Origin: an uncultured Alphaproteobacteria bacterium
Lineage (GTDB): Bacteria > Pseudomonadota > Alphaproteobacteria > Rickettsiales > UBA1997
Assembly (NCBI GenBank): GCA_903898475.1
Contig: CAIUFU010000158.1
Location: 1-12,771 of the forward strand
Direction of reading: 5' to 3'
DNA: 12,771 bases
A program made the position numbers and the translations under genes. This document shows positions 5,903-12,771 of the stretch, piece by piece. The notes below the pieces were generated by a model. It was not told the DNA's origin, ran no database searches, and saw only the letters and a program-made list of their open reading frames with translations. Within the stretch, counting starts at the first letter, position 1. Each line of letters opens with the position of its first letter.

Positions 5903-6963
5903 TAGCGACTACCACCACCACTTTGCTTTTCACCACCTTGTGGAAAACTTACCGCCGGACCTTGATCTCTATCTCTATCACCTTCGTCCATCACGCTAGC
6001 AGGTCTCATGCTTTCGCTGTTTTTTAAAGTATTGAGAACACCACCAGCCTCTTTCATCGCAGCCTTCATTGGATCTTTTTCTTCTGATGACTCTTTTTCA
6101 ACCTCGCCCTGAACAGTGTCTAATTTTTCTGTCAAACCTTTGGTAACATCTTTTAACTCAGGATTTTCTTTATTAACCCCTTCCAAAATTCCTTGGCATT
6201 GCTTCATTAATTCTGGATCTTTGGTACCAGCAACCGCATCAACCATTTTCTGTAAGGCGCCAACTAATGGATTTTCTTCTTCAACTTCATTACCTTGCAA
6301 ACCTTTTGGACCAGTAGTTTTTGGCTTAGTCGGAGATTCTTCAACTTCATCAACTTCCATTCCTGATTTACCTTTATTTGCAGGATTTTTTTCATCTTGT
6401 TGCGAGCGACCTTGCATAAATTTTTGCACACCTTTCATCACACCTTCTATCTGACTCATCATTTCTGGAGAGAATTGTAGGCCTGATTGCTGTTCTGATT
6501 CTTGAACTGATGCATTACTATCTGTCACCTTAACGCCTTCTTTCGAATCTTCTTTCTTTCCCATTCCAAATAAATTTTTCAGAAATTCCATGAAGGTAGT
6601 TTTTCCTTTTCCTTCTTCATTTTCCTGCTCTTCTTCTTCATCATCCATACCGAGTTTTTTTTCCTTCTTCGGACCAGATTGACCACCTCCCGCCTTACCA
6701 CTCAACATATTAACAAAAGCGTTTATGGCAGAGGTGACGGCTTTTAGAACAGCCGTTACAAGCCTCAAAGCTGCAACAGCTACATCAATTACAGCCCCGA
6801 TTGGACCGCCAATTTTGTCATTTTCCTTCTTTTTTTTCTCTTCTTCTGATTGCGAGGTTGATCCAGCACTAGTGGCTTTTCCATCTTCTTTTGCATTAAA
6901 GTCTTCCGCTTTCTTTTTATCTTCTTCGGATTCTACGACTTTAGTATTATCTGCCGGTTTCAT
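5902..6963 (-). CDS. Hypothetical charged low-complexity protein with one hydrophobic segment
   Basis: I do not recognise a family. The 353-residue product is dominated by Glu, Lys, Asp, Ser and Gly. Order: a charged start (1-50, with EEEKKKKENDK); a hydrophobic glycine/alanine-rich segment (about 51-88, IGGPIGAVIDVAVAALRLVT continuing to NMLSG) that could be one long or two short membrane or amphipathic helices; an acidic run (107-117); FMEFLKNLFGMGKK (124-137); two helical parts (165-185 and 231-285) linked by charged stretches; and a Gly/Ser-rich tail. There is no N-terminal signal peptide and only one cysteine. The frame is long, intact and translationally coupled to the ymdB-like gene, so it is very probably expressed. 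The pattern could suit a membrane-associated scaffold or a secreted effector, but nothing shows this directly. The start is the first ATG after a T/A-rich leader; no Shine-Dalgarno. Confidence 0.8.
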   Translation of the reverse strand: MKPADNTKVVESEEDKKKAEDFNAKEDGKATSAGSTSQSEEEKKKKENDKIGGPIGAVIDVAVAALRLVTAVLKAVTSAINAFVNMLSGKAGGGQSGPKKEKKLGMDDEEEEQENEEGKGKTTFMEFLKNLFGMGKKEDSKEGVKVTDSNASVQESEQQSGLQFSPEMMSQIEGVMKGVQKFMQGRSQQDEKNPANKGKSGMEVDEVEESPTKPKTTGPKGLQGNEVEEENPLVGALQKMVDAVAGTKDPELMKQCQGILEGVNKENPELKDVTKGLTEKLDTVQGEVEKESSEEKDPMKAAMKEAGGVLNTLKNSESMRPASVMDEGDRDRDQGPAVSFPQGGEKQSGGGSR

Positions 6964-7008
6964 AACGTTTTAGTAGTTTAAAATTTATCAAAAATTGTCA
7001 ACGCGCAA

Positions 7009-7035
7009 AAAATATCGGGTGCGCCAAACTGTCAA
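7009..7035 (-). promoter_or_regulatory. Possible promoter for the hypothetical-ymdB-yebC operon
   Basis: On the minus strand a perfect TTGACA (7035-7030) is followed after 15 bases by TATTTT (7014-7009), 4 of 6 to the -10 consensus. A second perfect TTGACA (7001-6996) lies nearer the start codon, but a -10 (TAAACT, 6980-6975) there would leave almost no leader. Short spacing and weak -10s make both tentative. The 172-bp gap is divergent, so the leuC promoter must also be here; I could not pick it out. Confidence 0.3.
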
Positions 7036-7135
7036 ACAAATTCACATTTGCCAGCTTGAATTTAAGAAATGATTTTCGATCATCCACAATTCCTTCCTCA
7101 CACATTTTTTTTCCAAAAAAATTTTACAAAAAAAC

Positions 7136-8542
7136 ATGGCTAAAACTCTCTACGACAAAATTTGGGATTCACATTTAGTTTACGACGACGGCTCTTCGAG
7201 CGCAATTTACGTTGATCGCCAGCTGATTCACGAAGTAACTTCTCCGCAAGCTTTTGAGGGTTTACGCATGACTGGCAGAAAACCACGCCGCCCTGAAGCG
7301 CATTTAGCTGTAGCCGATCACAATGTGCCAACCACAACCGCTGATCGCGGCAATGGAACTCACGGCATCAAAGACGCCACCTCACGCATTCAAGTTGAAA
7401 CTCTAGAAAATAACTGCCGCGAATTTGGCATTAAATATTTTGATTTAGACGACAAAAAACAGGGCGTGGTTCACATCGTTGGCCCCGAACAAGGTCTTAC
7501 TCAACCAGGCATGGTGATTGTTTGCGGCGATAGCCACACTTCAACTCACGGCGCTTTCGGCGCTTTGGCTTTTGGCATCGGCACCTCTGAAGTTGAACAT
7601 GTTTTAGCAACGCAAACTTTGATCCAAAGCCCAGCGAAAAACTTTTTAGTAAAAGTTGATGGCAAGCTTGGCGCGGGTGTTACCGCAAAAGACATTACTC
7701 TTGCGGTAATTGGCAAAATCGGCACGGCGGGCGCTACTGGTTGCGTAATTGAGTACGCGGGCGACGCCATCAAATCACTTTCCATGGAAGGCCGCATGAC
7801 CGTGTGCAACATGTCGATTGAAGCCGGTGCTCGCGCTGGTTTGATTGCACCAGACGAAATCACTTACGCTTACTTAAAAGGCCGCCCAATGGCACCAAAA
7901 GATTTCGACAAAGCGGTGAAATATTGGGAGTCTTTGAAATCTGATGCTGGTGCAAAATATGACAAAGAACTTCACTTAAACGCCGCCGACATCGCACCAC
8001 AAGTTACTTGGGGAACCAGCCCAGAAGACGCTTTGCCAATCACCGACAAAGTTCCTTTCCCTGAAAGCTTCGCTGACCAAGGCAAACAAGAAGCAGTAAA
8101 AAGATCGTTGGAATACATGGGTTTAATCGCAGGAACTCCGCTTGAAGAAATTTCCATCGACAAAGTTTTCATCGGATCTTGCACTAACGGCCGCATCGAA
8201 GACTTTCGCGCTGCAGCAAAAATTTTAGACGGCAGAAAAATCGCCGCTAACATCAAGCTAGCAATGGTTGTTCCAGGATCTGGTTTGGTAAAAGAACAAG
8301 CCGAAAAAGAAGGATTGGATAAAATTTTCATCGCCTCAGGCTTTGAATGGCGCGAACCGGGATGTTCAATGTGTTTGGCGATGAATGCCGACAAATTGGA
8401 ATTTGGCGAACGCTGCGCTTCAACTTCAAATCGCAACTTCGAAGGTCGCCAAGGTCGCGGTGGCAGAACTCACCTTTTGAGCCCAGCCATGGCTGCAGCT
8501 GCTGCAGTTGCCGGACATTTGGTTGATGTGCGTAAATTCTAA
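7136..8542 (+). CDS. leuC: 3-isopropylmalate dehydratase large subunit
   Basis: LeuC with LeuD isomerises 2-isopropylmalate to 3-isopropylmalate in leucine synthesis, using a [4Fe-4S] cluster. The 468-residue product is full length. Cluster cysteines are C349 in GSCTNGR and C410/C413 in GCSMC. Other family landmarks are TLYDKIWDSHLV (4-15), IYVDRQLIHEVTSPQAF (24-40), CGDSHTSTHGAFGALAFGIG (130-149), EAGARAGLIAPDE (229-241) and NRNFEGRQGRGGRTHLLSPA (432-451). The start ATG gives the usual MAKTLYDKIW N-terminus. No leuD, leuB or leuA lies nearby, so the small subunit must be encoded elsewhere if the pathway works. It is the first gene of the plus-strand cluster; the MFS gene starts 12 nt after its stop, which suggests cotranscription although the functions are not obviously linked. 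The leader is A/T-rich with no Shine-Dalgarno. Confidence 0.97.
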   Translation: MAKTLYDKIWDSHLVYDDGSSSAIYVDRQLIHEVTSPQAFEGLRMTGRKPRRPEAHLAVADHNVPTTTADRGNGTHGIKDATSRIQVETLENNCREFGIKYFDLDDKKQGVVHIVGPEQGLTQPGMVIVCGDSHTSTHGAFGALAFGIGTSEVEHVLATQTLIQSPAKNFLVKVDGKLGAGVTAKDITLAVIGKIGTAGATGCVIEYAGDAIKSLSMEGRMTVCNMSIEAGARAGLIAPDEITYAYLKGRPMAPKDFDKAVKYWESLKSDAGAKYDKELHLNAADIAPQVTWGTSPEDALPITDKVPFPESFADQGKQEAVKRSLEYMGLIAGTPLEEISIDKVFIGSCTNGRIEDFRAAAKILDGRKIAANIKLAMVVPGSGLVKEQAEKEGLDKIFIASGFEWREPGCSMCLAMNADKLEFGERCASTSNRNFEGRQGRGGRTHLLSPAMAAAAAVAGHLVDVRKF

Positions 8543-8554
8543 TTAGAAAATGAA

Positions 8555-9889
8555 ATGCTTTTTTTCTTTCGTTCTAAGCAAGAGCCCACCTCTCGTACCT
8601 ACGATGTTACAGGCTCTTCTGGATTTTCCGCGTTACCTTTAAAAGCAAATCAAAAAATTTCCGACGATCAAGAATTTCAATGGACCGTCGGACTCGTCAA
8701 AGACTTTGCCGCGATTTTTGCGGCAATTTTTTTGTCAGCAATTGGCTACGGAATTTTAATGGTGATGATTGCGTTAAAGCTTGAAGCCAATGTTAAAAAC
8801 GAAATTTTAATGTCGGTTTCTACCGCCACACAAATTGGCGCTGGCGTAATATTCTCTCGCTTCTTGCCCTCGATGGGACGAAAAGCCGGCATGATTAACA
8901 GCATTTATTTTGGTTCAATTTTATCAGCCATTTGTTCATTGGCGCTTTACTGGTATCTTGGATATTTGTTTTGGCTGGCGATGGTTTTTTGCATCGGAAC
9001 TTCTTTCTTTATTTGCGGCGTTACTCGCAACACCATCATGATCGACATCGCGCCAACTCACATTCGCGCCATGGTGATTTCTTTTGGAACCATGCTAGTG
9101 GCCATTGGCAATAGCTTGGGGCCAGTTATTTTAAAGATTTTTCAAACCTCTGACAGCTTCGCTTCTTTCGCACTTGCCAGCGGGTTTTTCTTAGCCTCAA
9201 TCGCTCCTTTAGAAAGACTCAGAAGAGTTGATGCCAGCGTTCGCGAAGAAAAATCAATCGGCACTTGGCGCTACATGAAAAACTCACCAAAAATCATGCT
9301 TGCTGCTTTTTCAACAAGCTTTGCCATGTCTTCATCAAGCGCTTTTTTGATTATTTACGGCATTAAAATTGGCATGCCTAAAGATGAGGCCTCTCTGCTT
9401 TTATCGGTGCTGCTTTTTGGCACGGTTTTCTACATTCCGCTAGGATATCTTGCCAATATTTTGAATCGCAGATTCATGATGATGTCATCTGCAATACTCG
9501 CTTTAATCTGCGCTCATGCTCTTTTTATCGTGCAAGATTCTAGCAAAATTCCCATGTTATTATTTTTACTTTTCGGCTCGCTTGCCGGCGTAAAATTGCC
9601 TGCGGTTGTTTTGATTAATGAAAAATACAAACCAACCCAACGCCTTGCTGTTAACAGTGCATTTACTCGCTTTGGACTAACCGGAAATATTTGCGGATTA
9701 TTTGCCACCGGCGCTTTAATGAAAAGCTTTGGCCCACAGGGTTTATGGCTTTCGGTAATTATTATTTTGTCTTTCTTTTTGATTTTCTGCTGCGCCAATT
9801 ACACCAAAAAAATCATCAAAAGAGAATTCAAATCACAAGATTTTTCAATTTTTAACAAACACCAAAATGAGCAATTGTCAGACGTCTAA
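8555..9889 (+). CDS. Major facilitator superfamily transporter
   Basis: A 444-residue inner-membrane protein with about 12 hydrophobic segments: near 48-75, 84-104, 114-133, 136-157, 168-193, 201-220, then after a charged loop (221-245) near 246-270, 278-301, 307-327, 333-354, 370-389 and 395-415. SMGRKAGM (106-113), after the second segment, fits the MFS loop 2-3 motif (a shortened G-x-x-x-D-R-x-G-R-K/R). The N-terminal 45 residues are hydrophilic and longer than usual; the C-terminal tail (416-444) is polar. No substrate-specific motif was recognised. Its last 23 nt overlap the start of the SppA-like gene, and leuC ends 12 nt before it, so it is in the same transcription unit. A second ATG 5 nt upstream is out of frame. 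Confidence 0.88.
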   Translation: MLFFFRSKQEPTSRTYDVTGSSGFSALPLKANQKISDDQEFQWTVGLVKDFAAIFAAIFLSAIGYGILMVMIALKLEANVKNEILMSVSTATQIGAGVIFSRFLPSMGRKAGMINSIYFGSILSAICSLALYWYLGYLFWLAMVFCIGTSFFICGVTRNTIMIDIAPTHIRAMVISFGTMLVAIGNSLGPVILKIFQTSDSFASFALASGFFLASIAPLERLRRVDASVREEKSIGTWRYMKNSPKIMLAAFSTSFAMSSSSAFLIIYGIKIGMPKDEASLLLSVLLFGTVFYIPLGYLANILNRRFMMMSSAILALICAHALFIVQDSSKIPMLLFLLFGSLAGVKLPAVVLINEKYKPTQRLAVNSAFTRFGLTGNICGLFATGALMKSFGPQGLWLSVIIILSFFLIFCCANYTKKIIKREFKSQDFSIFNKHQNEQLSDV

Positions 9890-10721
9890 CTGCCCTACCC
9901 GCAAATTTTTAAAAAAACTTTTTCGCTGCAAAAGCGAACCGGTTGTCGCTTGCGTTAATTTGCACGGCGTCATCGGCAAAGATTCAAAATTGTCTTCAGG
10001 GTTAAATTTTGAAAATGTCGCGCCTCTTTTAAAACGCGCTTTTGAAATGAAAAAAGTTAAAGCCGTGGCACTTGCAGTTAATTCACCCGGAGGCTCACCC
10101 GTTCAATCCGAATTAATTTACAATTACGTTCGCGAACTTTCTGAAGAGAAAAAAATTCCGGTTTACACTTTTGCCCAAGATGTTGCGGCGTCCGGCGGCT
10201 ACTGGCTGCTTTTGGCGGGCGACGAAGTTTACGCGCACAATTCTTCAATTCTTGGCTCAATTGGAGTGATTTTTTCGGGCTTTGGTTTTGTCGATTTAAT
10301 CAAAAAAATCGGCGTCGATCGCCGCGTTTACACTGAAGGAAAAAACAAAGCGATTCTCGATCCCTTTTTGCCAGAGCAAGACGAAAATGTTGAGATCTTA
10401 AAAGATTGTCAGCGCGACATTTTCGAAGGCTTCAAAGATTTGGTAAAATCAAGACGCCAAGGCAAACTAAAAGAGTTGGAAGAAAATTTATTTACCGGCG
10501 CTTTTTGGTCTGGCAAAAAATCTTTGGATCTTGGATTAATTGACGGCATTTGCGACATGCGCAGCAAAATGAAAGAAAAGTTCGGCGCCAAAGTTGAACT
10601 ATTGCAAATCACGGCAAAAAAAGGATTGCTAAAAAGTTTCTTCTCAGAAAAGTCCAACTTTACCTACAGCTTACTTAACAAGATTGAAGAGCGAATTAGT
10701 TTTAACAAATTCGGGCTTTAA
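9867..10721 (+). CDS. sppA: S49-family (SppA/SohB-like) serine peptidase
   Basis: S49 peptidases use a Ser-Lys dyad and, in the SppA case, degrade leftover signal peptides in or at the membrane. Seen here: VVACVNLHGVIG (26-37), ALAVNSPGGSPVQSE (68-82), AASGGYW (107-113) with catalytic Ser109, GSIGVIFSGFGF (130-141), YTEGKNKAILDPF (155-167) with K161 at the expected 52-residue distance from the serine, then FTGAFWSGKKSLDLGLIDG. At 284 residues it is a single-domain, short form, without an obvious N-terminal membrane segment (only KFLKKLFRCK), so it may be cytoplasmic or peripherally bound. The start overlaps the transporter gene's end by 23 nt in another frame; a later start would lose only non-conserved residues, so the exact start is uncertain. 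glyA follows after 29 nt. Confidence 0.9.
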   Translation: MSNCQTSNCPTRKFLKKLFRCKSEPVVACVNLHGVIGKDSKLSSGLNFENVAPLLKRAFEMKKVKAVALAVNSPGGSPVQSELIYNYVRELSEEKKIPVYTFAQDVAASGGYWLLLAGDEVYAHNSSILGSIGVIFSGFGFVDLIKKIGVDRRVYTEGKNKAILDPFLPEQDENVEILKDCQRDIFEGFKDLVKSRRQGKLKELEENLFTGAFWSGKKSLDLGLIDGICDMRSKMKEKFGAKVELLQITAKKGLLKSFFSEKSNFTYSLLNKIEERISFNKFGL

Positions 10722-10750
10722 TCTCCTCTCAAAACAAAACTAAACAGACC

Positions 10751-12019
10751 ATGACCTTCTTCAAATCTGACCTAAAAAATTCCGATCCAGAAATTTTCGC
10801 TTCCATTGAAAAAGAAACCGATCGTCAAAAATATCAAATCGAATTAATCGCTTCTGAAAATATCGTAAGTACCGCCGTTCTTGAAGCGCAAGGCTCTGTA
10901 TTTACAAACAAATACGCTGAAGGCTATCCAGCAAAAAGATATTACGGCGGCTGTGAATTTTCTGATGAAATCGAGCAAGCTGCAATTGATCGCCTTTGCA
11001 AACTTTTCGGCGCAAGCTTTGCTAACGTGCAACCGCACTCTGGCGCTTCTGCAAATTTAGCAGTTTATCTTGCCACTCTTCAACCGGGCGACACCATAAT
11101 GGGAATGTCTTTGGCAGCTGGTGGACACTTAACCCACGGCGCACAACGCACAATTTCAGGCATGTGGTTTAAATCAGTTCAGTACGGCATTCGTTTAGAT
11201 GACGGTTTGATCGACTACGATCAAATGGAAAGCCTAGCACGCGAACATAAACCAAAAGTAATTGTTGCCGGCATTTCTTCTTACCCGCGCATTGTTGACT
11301 GGTCGCGTTTTAGAAAAATCGCTGACGAAGTTGGCGCACTTTTGATGGTTGATATGGCGCATATTGCGGGTCTTGTTGCTGCCGGCCTTTATCCATCGCC
11401 AATTGGCGTTGCTGACATTATAACTTCAACAACTCACAAAACTTTGCGCGGCCCTCGTGGTGGCGTGATTTTGACTAACAACGAAGAGCTTGCAAAAAAA
11501 ATTAATTCTGCCGTTTTTCCAGGTCTTCAAGGCGGCCCATTAATGCATGTAATTGCTGCTAAAGCGGTTGCGTTTGCCGAAGCTTTGCGTCCTGAATTTA
11601 AAACTTACGCTAAACAAATCGTCGCCAATGCCAAAGTTTTGTCAGAAGTTTTGATGAAACGCGGCCTAAAAATTACTACTGGCGGCACTGATTGCCACTT
11701 GATGGTTGTTGATTTGACGCCACTTGAAACGCTAACCGGCAAAGAAGCTGAAAAAGTTTTGGAACGCGCCGGCCTCACCTGCAACAAGAATGCGATTCCA
11801 AATGATCCACGCTCACCTTTCGTAACTTCGGGTCTTCGTTTTGGCACAGCTGCAGGAACAACACGTGGTTTCGAAGAGAAAGAGTTTGAAAGAATCGGCA
11901 ACATGATTTGCGATTGCCTCGAAGGCTTCGTGAAAAATGGCGAAGAGGGAAATCGCGCTTTGGAAACGAAGATGAAAGCGGAAGTTGCAACTCTTTGCAA
12001 AGAATTTCCAATCTACTAA
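10751..12019 (+). CDS. glyA: Serine hydroxymethyltransferase
   Basis: GlyA is a cytoplasmic PLP enzyme converting serine and tetrahydrofolate to glycine and methylene-tetrahydrofolate, the main source of one-carbon units for purines, thymidylate and methionine. The 422-residue product is full length. Landmarks are ELIASENIVS (31-40), NKYAEGYPAKRYYGGCEF (53-70), QPHSGASANLAVY (94-106), GGHLTHG (124-130), VDMAHIAGLVAAGLYPSP (200-217), TSTTHKTLRGPRGG (225-238) with PLP-binding Lys230, and FPGLQGGPLMHVIAAKA. The C-terminal substrate-binding part contains TSGLRFGTAAGTTRGF. All key motifs are intact. It is probably the last gene of the leuC-MFS-sppA-glyA unit; a GC-rich region with a hairpin follows before the next gene. 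No Shine-Dalgarno in the leader. Confidence 0.97.
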   Translation: MTFFKSDLKNSDPEIFASIEKETDRQKYQIELIASENIVSTAVLEAQGSVFTNKYAEGYPAKRYYGGCEFSDEIEQAAIDRLCKLFGASFANVQPHSGASANLAVYLATLQPGDTIMGMSLAAGGHLTHGAQRTISGMWFKSVQYGIRLDDGLIDYDQMESLAREHKPKVIVAGISSYPRIVDWSRFRKIADEVGALLMVDMAHIAGLVAAGLYPSPIGVADIITSTTHKTLRGPRGGVILTNNEELAKKINSAVFPGLQGGPLMHVIAAKAVAFAEALRPEFKTYAKQIVANAKVLSEVLMKRGLKITTGGTDCHLMVVDLTPLETLTGKEAEKVLERAGLTCNKNAIPNDPRSPFVTSGLRFGTAAGTTRGFEEKEFERIGNMICDCLEGFVKNGEEGNRALETKMKAEVATLCKEFPIY

Positions 12020-12050
12020 TTTGGCCTGCGGCAACGCGCCACAAGGAGCG

Positions 12051-12066
12051 CCCCACATTCGTGGGG
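12051..12066. repeat. Short GC-rich hairpin between glyA and the GST gene
   Basis: CCCCAC (12051-12056) and GTGGGG (12061-12066) form a perfect 6-bp stem with loop ATTC. GGGG can also pair with the following CCCC (12070 region), giving two alternative stems. No T-run follows, so it is a poor intrinsic terminator. The stretch 12021-12075 is clearly richer in G+C than the surrounding sequence, which suggests a small repeat or a structured leader rather than ordinary spacer. Confidence 0.4.
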
Positions 12067-12098
12067 AACCCCAGTCGTAACAACTTTAATTTCTCAAA

Positions 12099-12770
12099 AT
12101 GTCTGACCCAATCAAATTAATTACTTCAAAATTATCTCCTTACGGCCACCGCGTTGAAATGGTTTTGATCGAAAAAAATATCCCCTACGAAAAGCAAGAC
12201 ATCTCTCTGGCAACAAAGCCTGATTGGTTTGTAAAAGACGCACCTTTGGGCAAAGTTCCTTTGCTTTACGTTGGCGATAAAGCTCTTTTTGAATCAATCG
12301 CCATTTGCGAATATTTGGAAGAGGCTTTTCCAGAAAATCCTCTACATCCAAAAGATGCTTTGCTGAAAGGTTGGCATCGCGGCTGGATGGAAGTTGCAAG
12401 CGGCATAACTTCCTCAACTTTAGGTATGATGTTTGCGCAAAATCAGGAAGAATTTGACTTGAAAAAAGTTGAAATCGTCACGCGCCTTGCCGCAATTAAT
12501 AAGCATTTGAAATTCAGCCCTTATTTTGACGGCGAAAAATTTTCTTTGGTAGATGCTTGCATGGCTTCAGCCTTCAAACCGCTGACCTTCATCGACAATA
12601 AATTTACTTTAGAAATTTTCGATCTTTACAAAACTGCCGCAACTTACGTTGAAAGTGTAGTTGCCCGCGGGTCTTTGCACAAAGCACTTCCAGATGATTA
12701 TGAAAGTTTATTCAAAGGCTTACTTGAAAGAAAAAAATCTCACCTGTTGACGATGAGCTTTAGCTTGTAG
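12099..12770 (+). CDS. Glutathione S-transferase-like protein
   Basis: A 223-residue GST-fold protein. The N-terminal thioredoxin-like domain has KLSPYGHRVEMVLIEKNIPY (11-30), GKVPLLYVGD (51-60) with the cis-Pro of the VPLL motif, and ESIAICEYLEEAFP (65-78), where Glu-Ser contacts glutathione in family members. The alpha-helical C-terminal domain follows from about 88, with FSLVDACMASAF (147-158) as the usual N-capping region. The SPYGHRV motif has serine where omega-class and DHAR-type enzymes have cysteine, so glutathione conjugation, or a non-catalytic SspA-like role, are both possible. Substrate unknown; cytoplasmic. It starts 79 nt after glyA, across a GC-rich hairpin region, so it may have its own promoter. 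The stop (TAG) falls at 12768-12770, so the gene is complete. Confidence 0.88.
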   Translation: MSDPIKLITSKLSPYGHRVEMVLIEKNIPYEKQDISLATKPDWFVKDAPLGKVPLLYVGDKALFESIAICEYLEEAFPENPLHPKDALLKGWHRGWMEVASGITSSTLGMMFAQNQEEFDLKKVEIVTRLAAINKHLKFSPYFDGEKFSLVDACMASAFKPLTFIDNKFTLEIFDLYKTAATYVESVVARGSLHKALPDDYESLFKGLLERKKSHLLTMSFSL

Positions 12771-12771
12771 A

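Noticed and set aside
7972..8436. Long minus-strand frame inside leuC (154 codons)
   Set aside because: Shadow of the leuC reading frame; leuC motifs are complete on the plus strand.
1..12771. CRISPR arrays, tRNA or rRNA genes, transposase genes
   Set aside because: No regularly spaced repeats, no tRNA- or rRNA-like sequence and no transposase motifs were seen on either strand.

Overview
The window looks like a chromosome segment from a Gram-negative, moderately AT-rich bacterium, most likely an alphaproteobacterium. An LpxR-type outer-membrane lipid A deacylase implies an outer membrane. The order TIGR00282 phosphoesterase then yebC is a familiar alphaproteobacterial neighbourhood. Almost none of the start codons has a Shine-Dalgarno sequence; most follow A- and T-rich leaders. 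That, together with a half-length purL, hints at a divergent and perhaps host-associated lineage, but the sequence cannot settle the taxon.

The left half (1-6963) is all on the minus strand. In order of transcription it holds: a 353-residue, charged, low-complexity protein with one glycine/alanine-rich hydrophobic segment; a YmdB/TIGR00282 metallophosphoesterase coupled to it by a 1-nt stop/start overlap; yebC; a 34-bp near-perfect palindrome; a two-gene, more AT-rich cassette; a purL gene that encodes only the N-terminal half of the enzyme and ends at a good intrinsic terminator; and a partial lpxR-like gene running off the left edge. The two cassette genes are a LuxI/FeeM-like acyltransferase with an antitoxin-like N-terminus and a zeta-toxin-like kinase.

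The right half (7136-12770) is all on the plus strand: leuC, an MFS transporter, a short SppA-like S49 peptidase overlapping the transporter by 23 nt, glyA, and a glutathione S-transferase-like gene. The tight spacing suggests one main transcript from leuC to glyA, with a short GC-rich hairpin region before the transferase gene. These are mostly housekeeping or metabolic genes.

The most interesting part is 2529-4311. The two cassette genes are 11 nt apart and lie between two copies of a 14-bp direct repeat, one ending at the acyltransferase start codon and the other in the purL leader. The palindrome lies just upstream of the cassette, next to a possible -10 element. I read this as a candidate acquired toxin-antitoxin-like unit in which the antitoxin-like segment is fused to an autoinducer-synthase-like domain. 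The family assignments rest on motif recognition; the fusion, regulation and mobility are inference.
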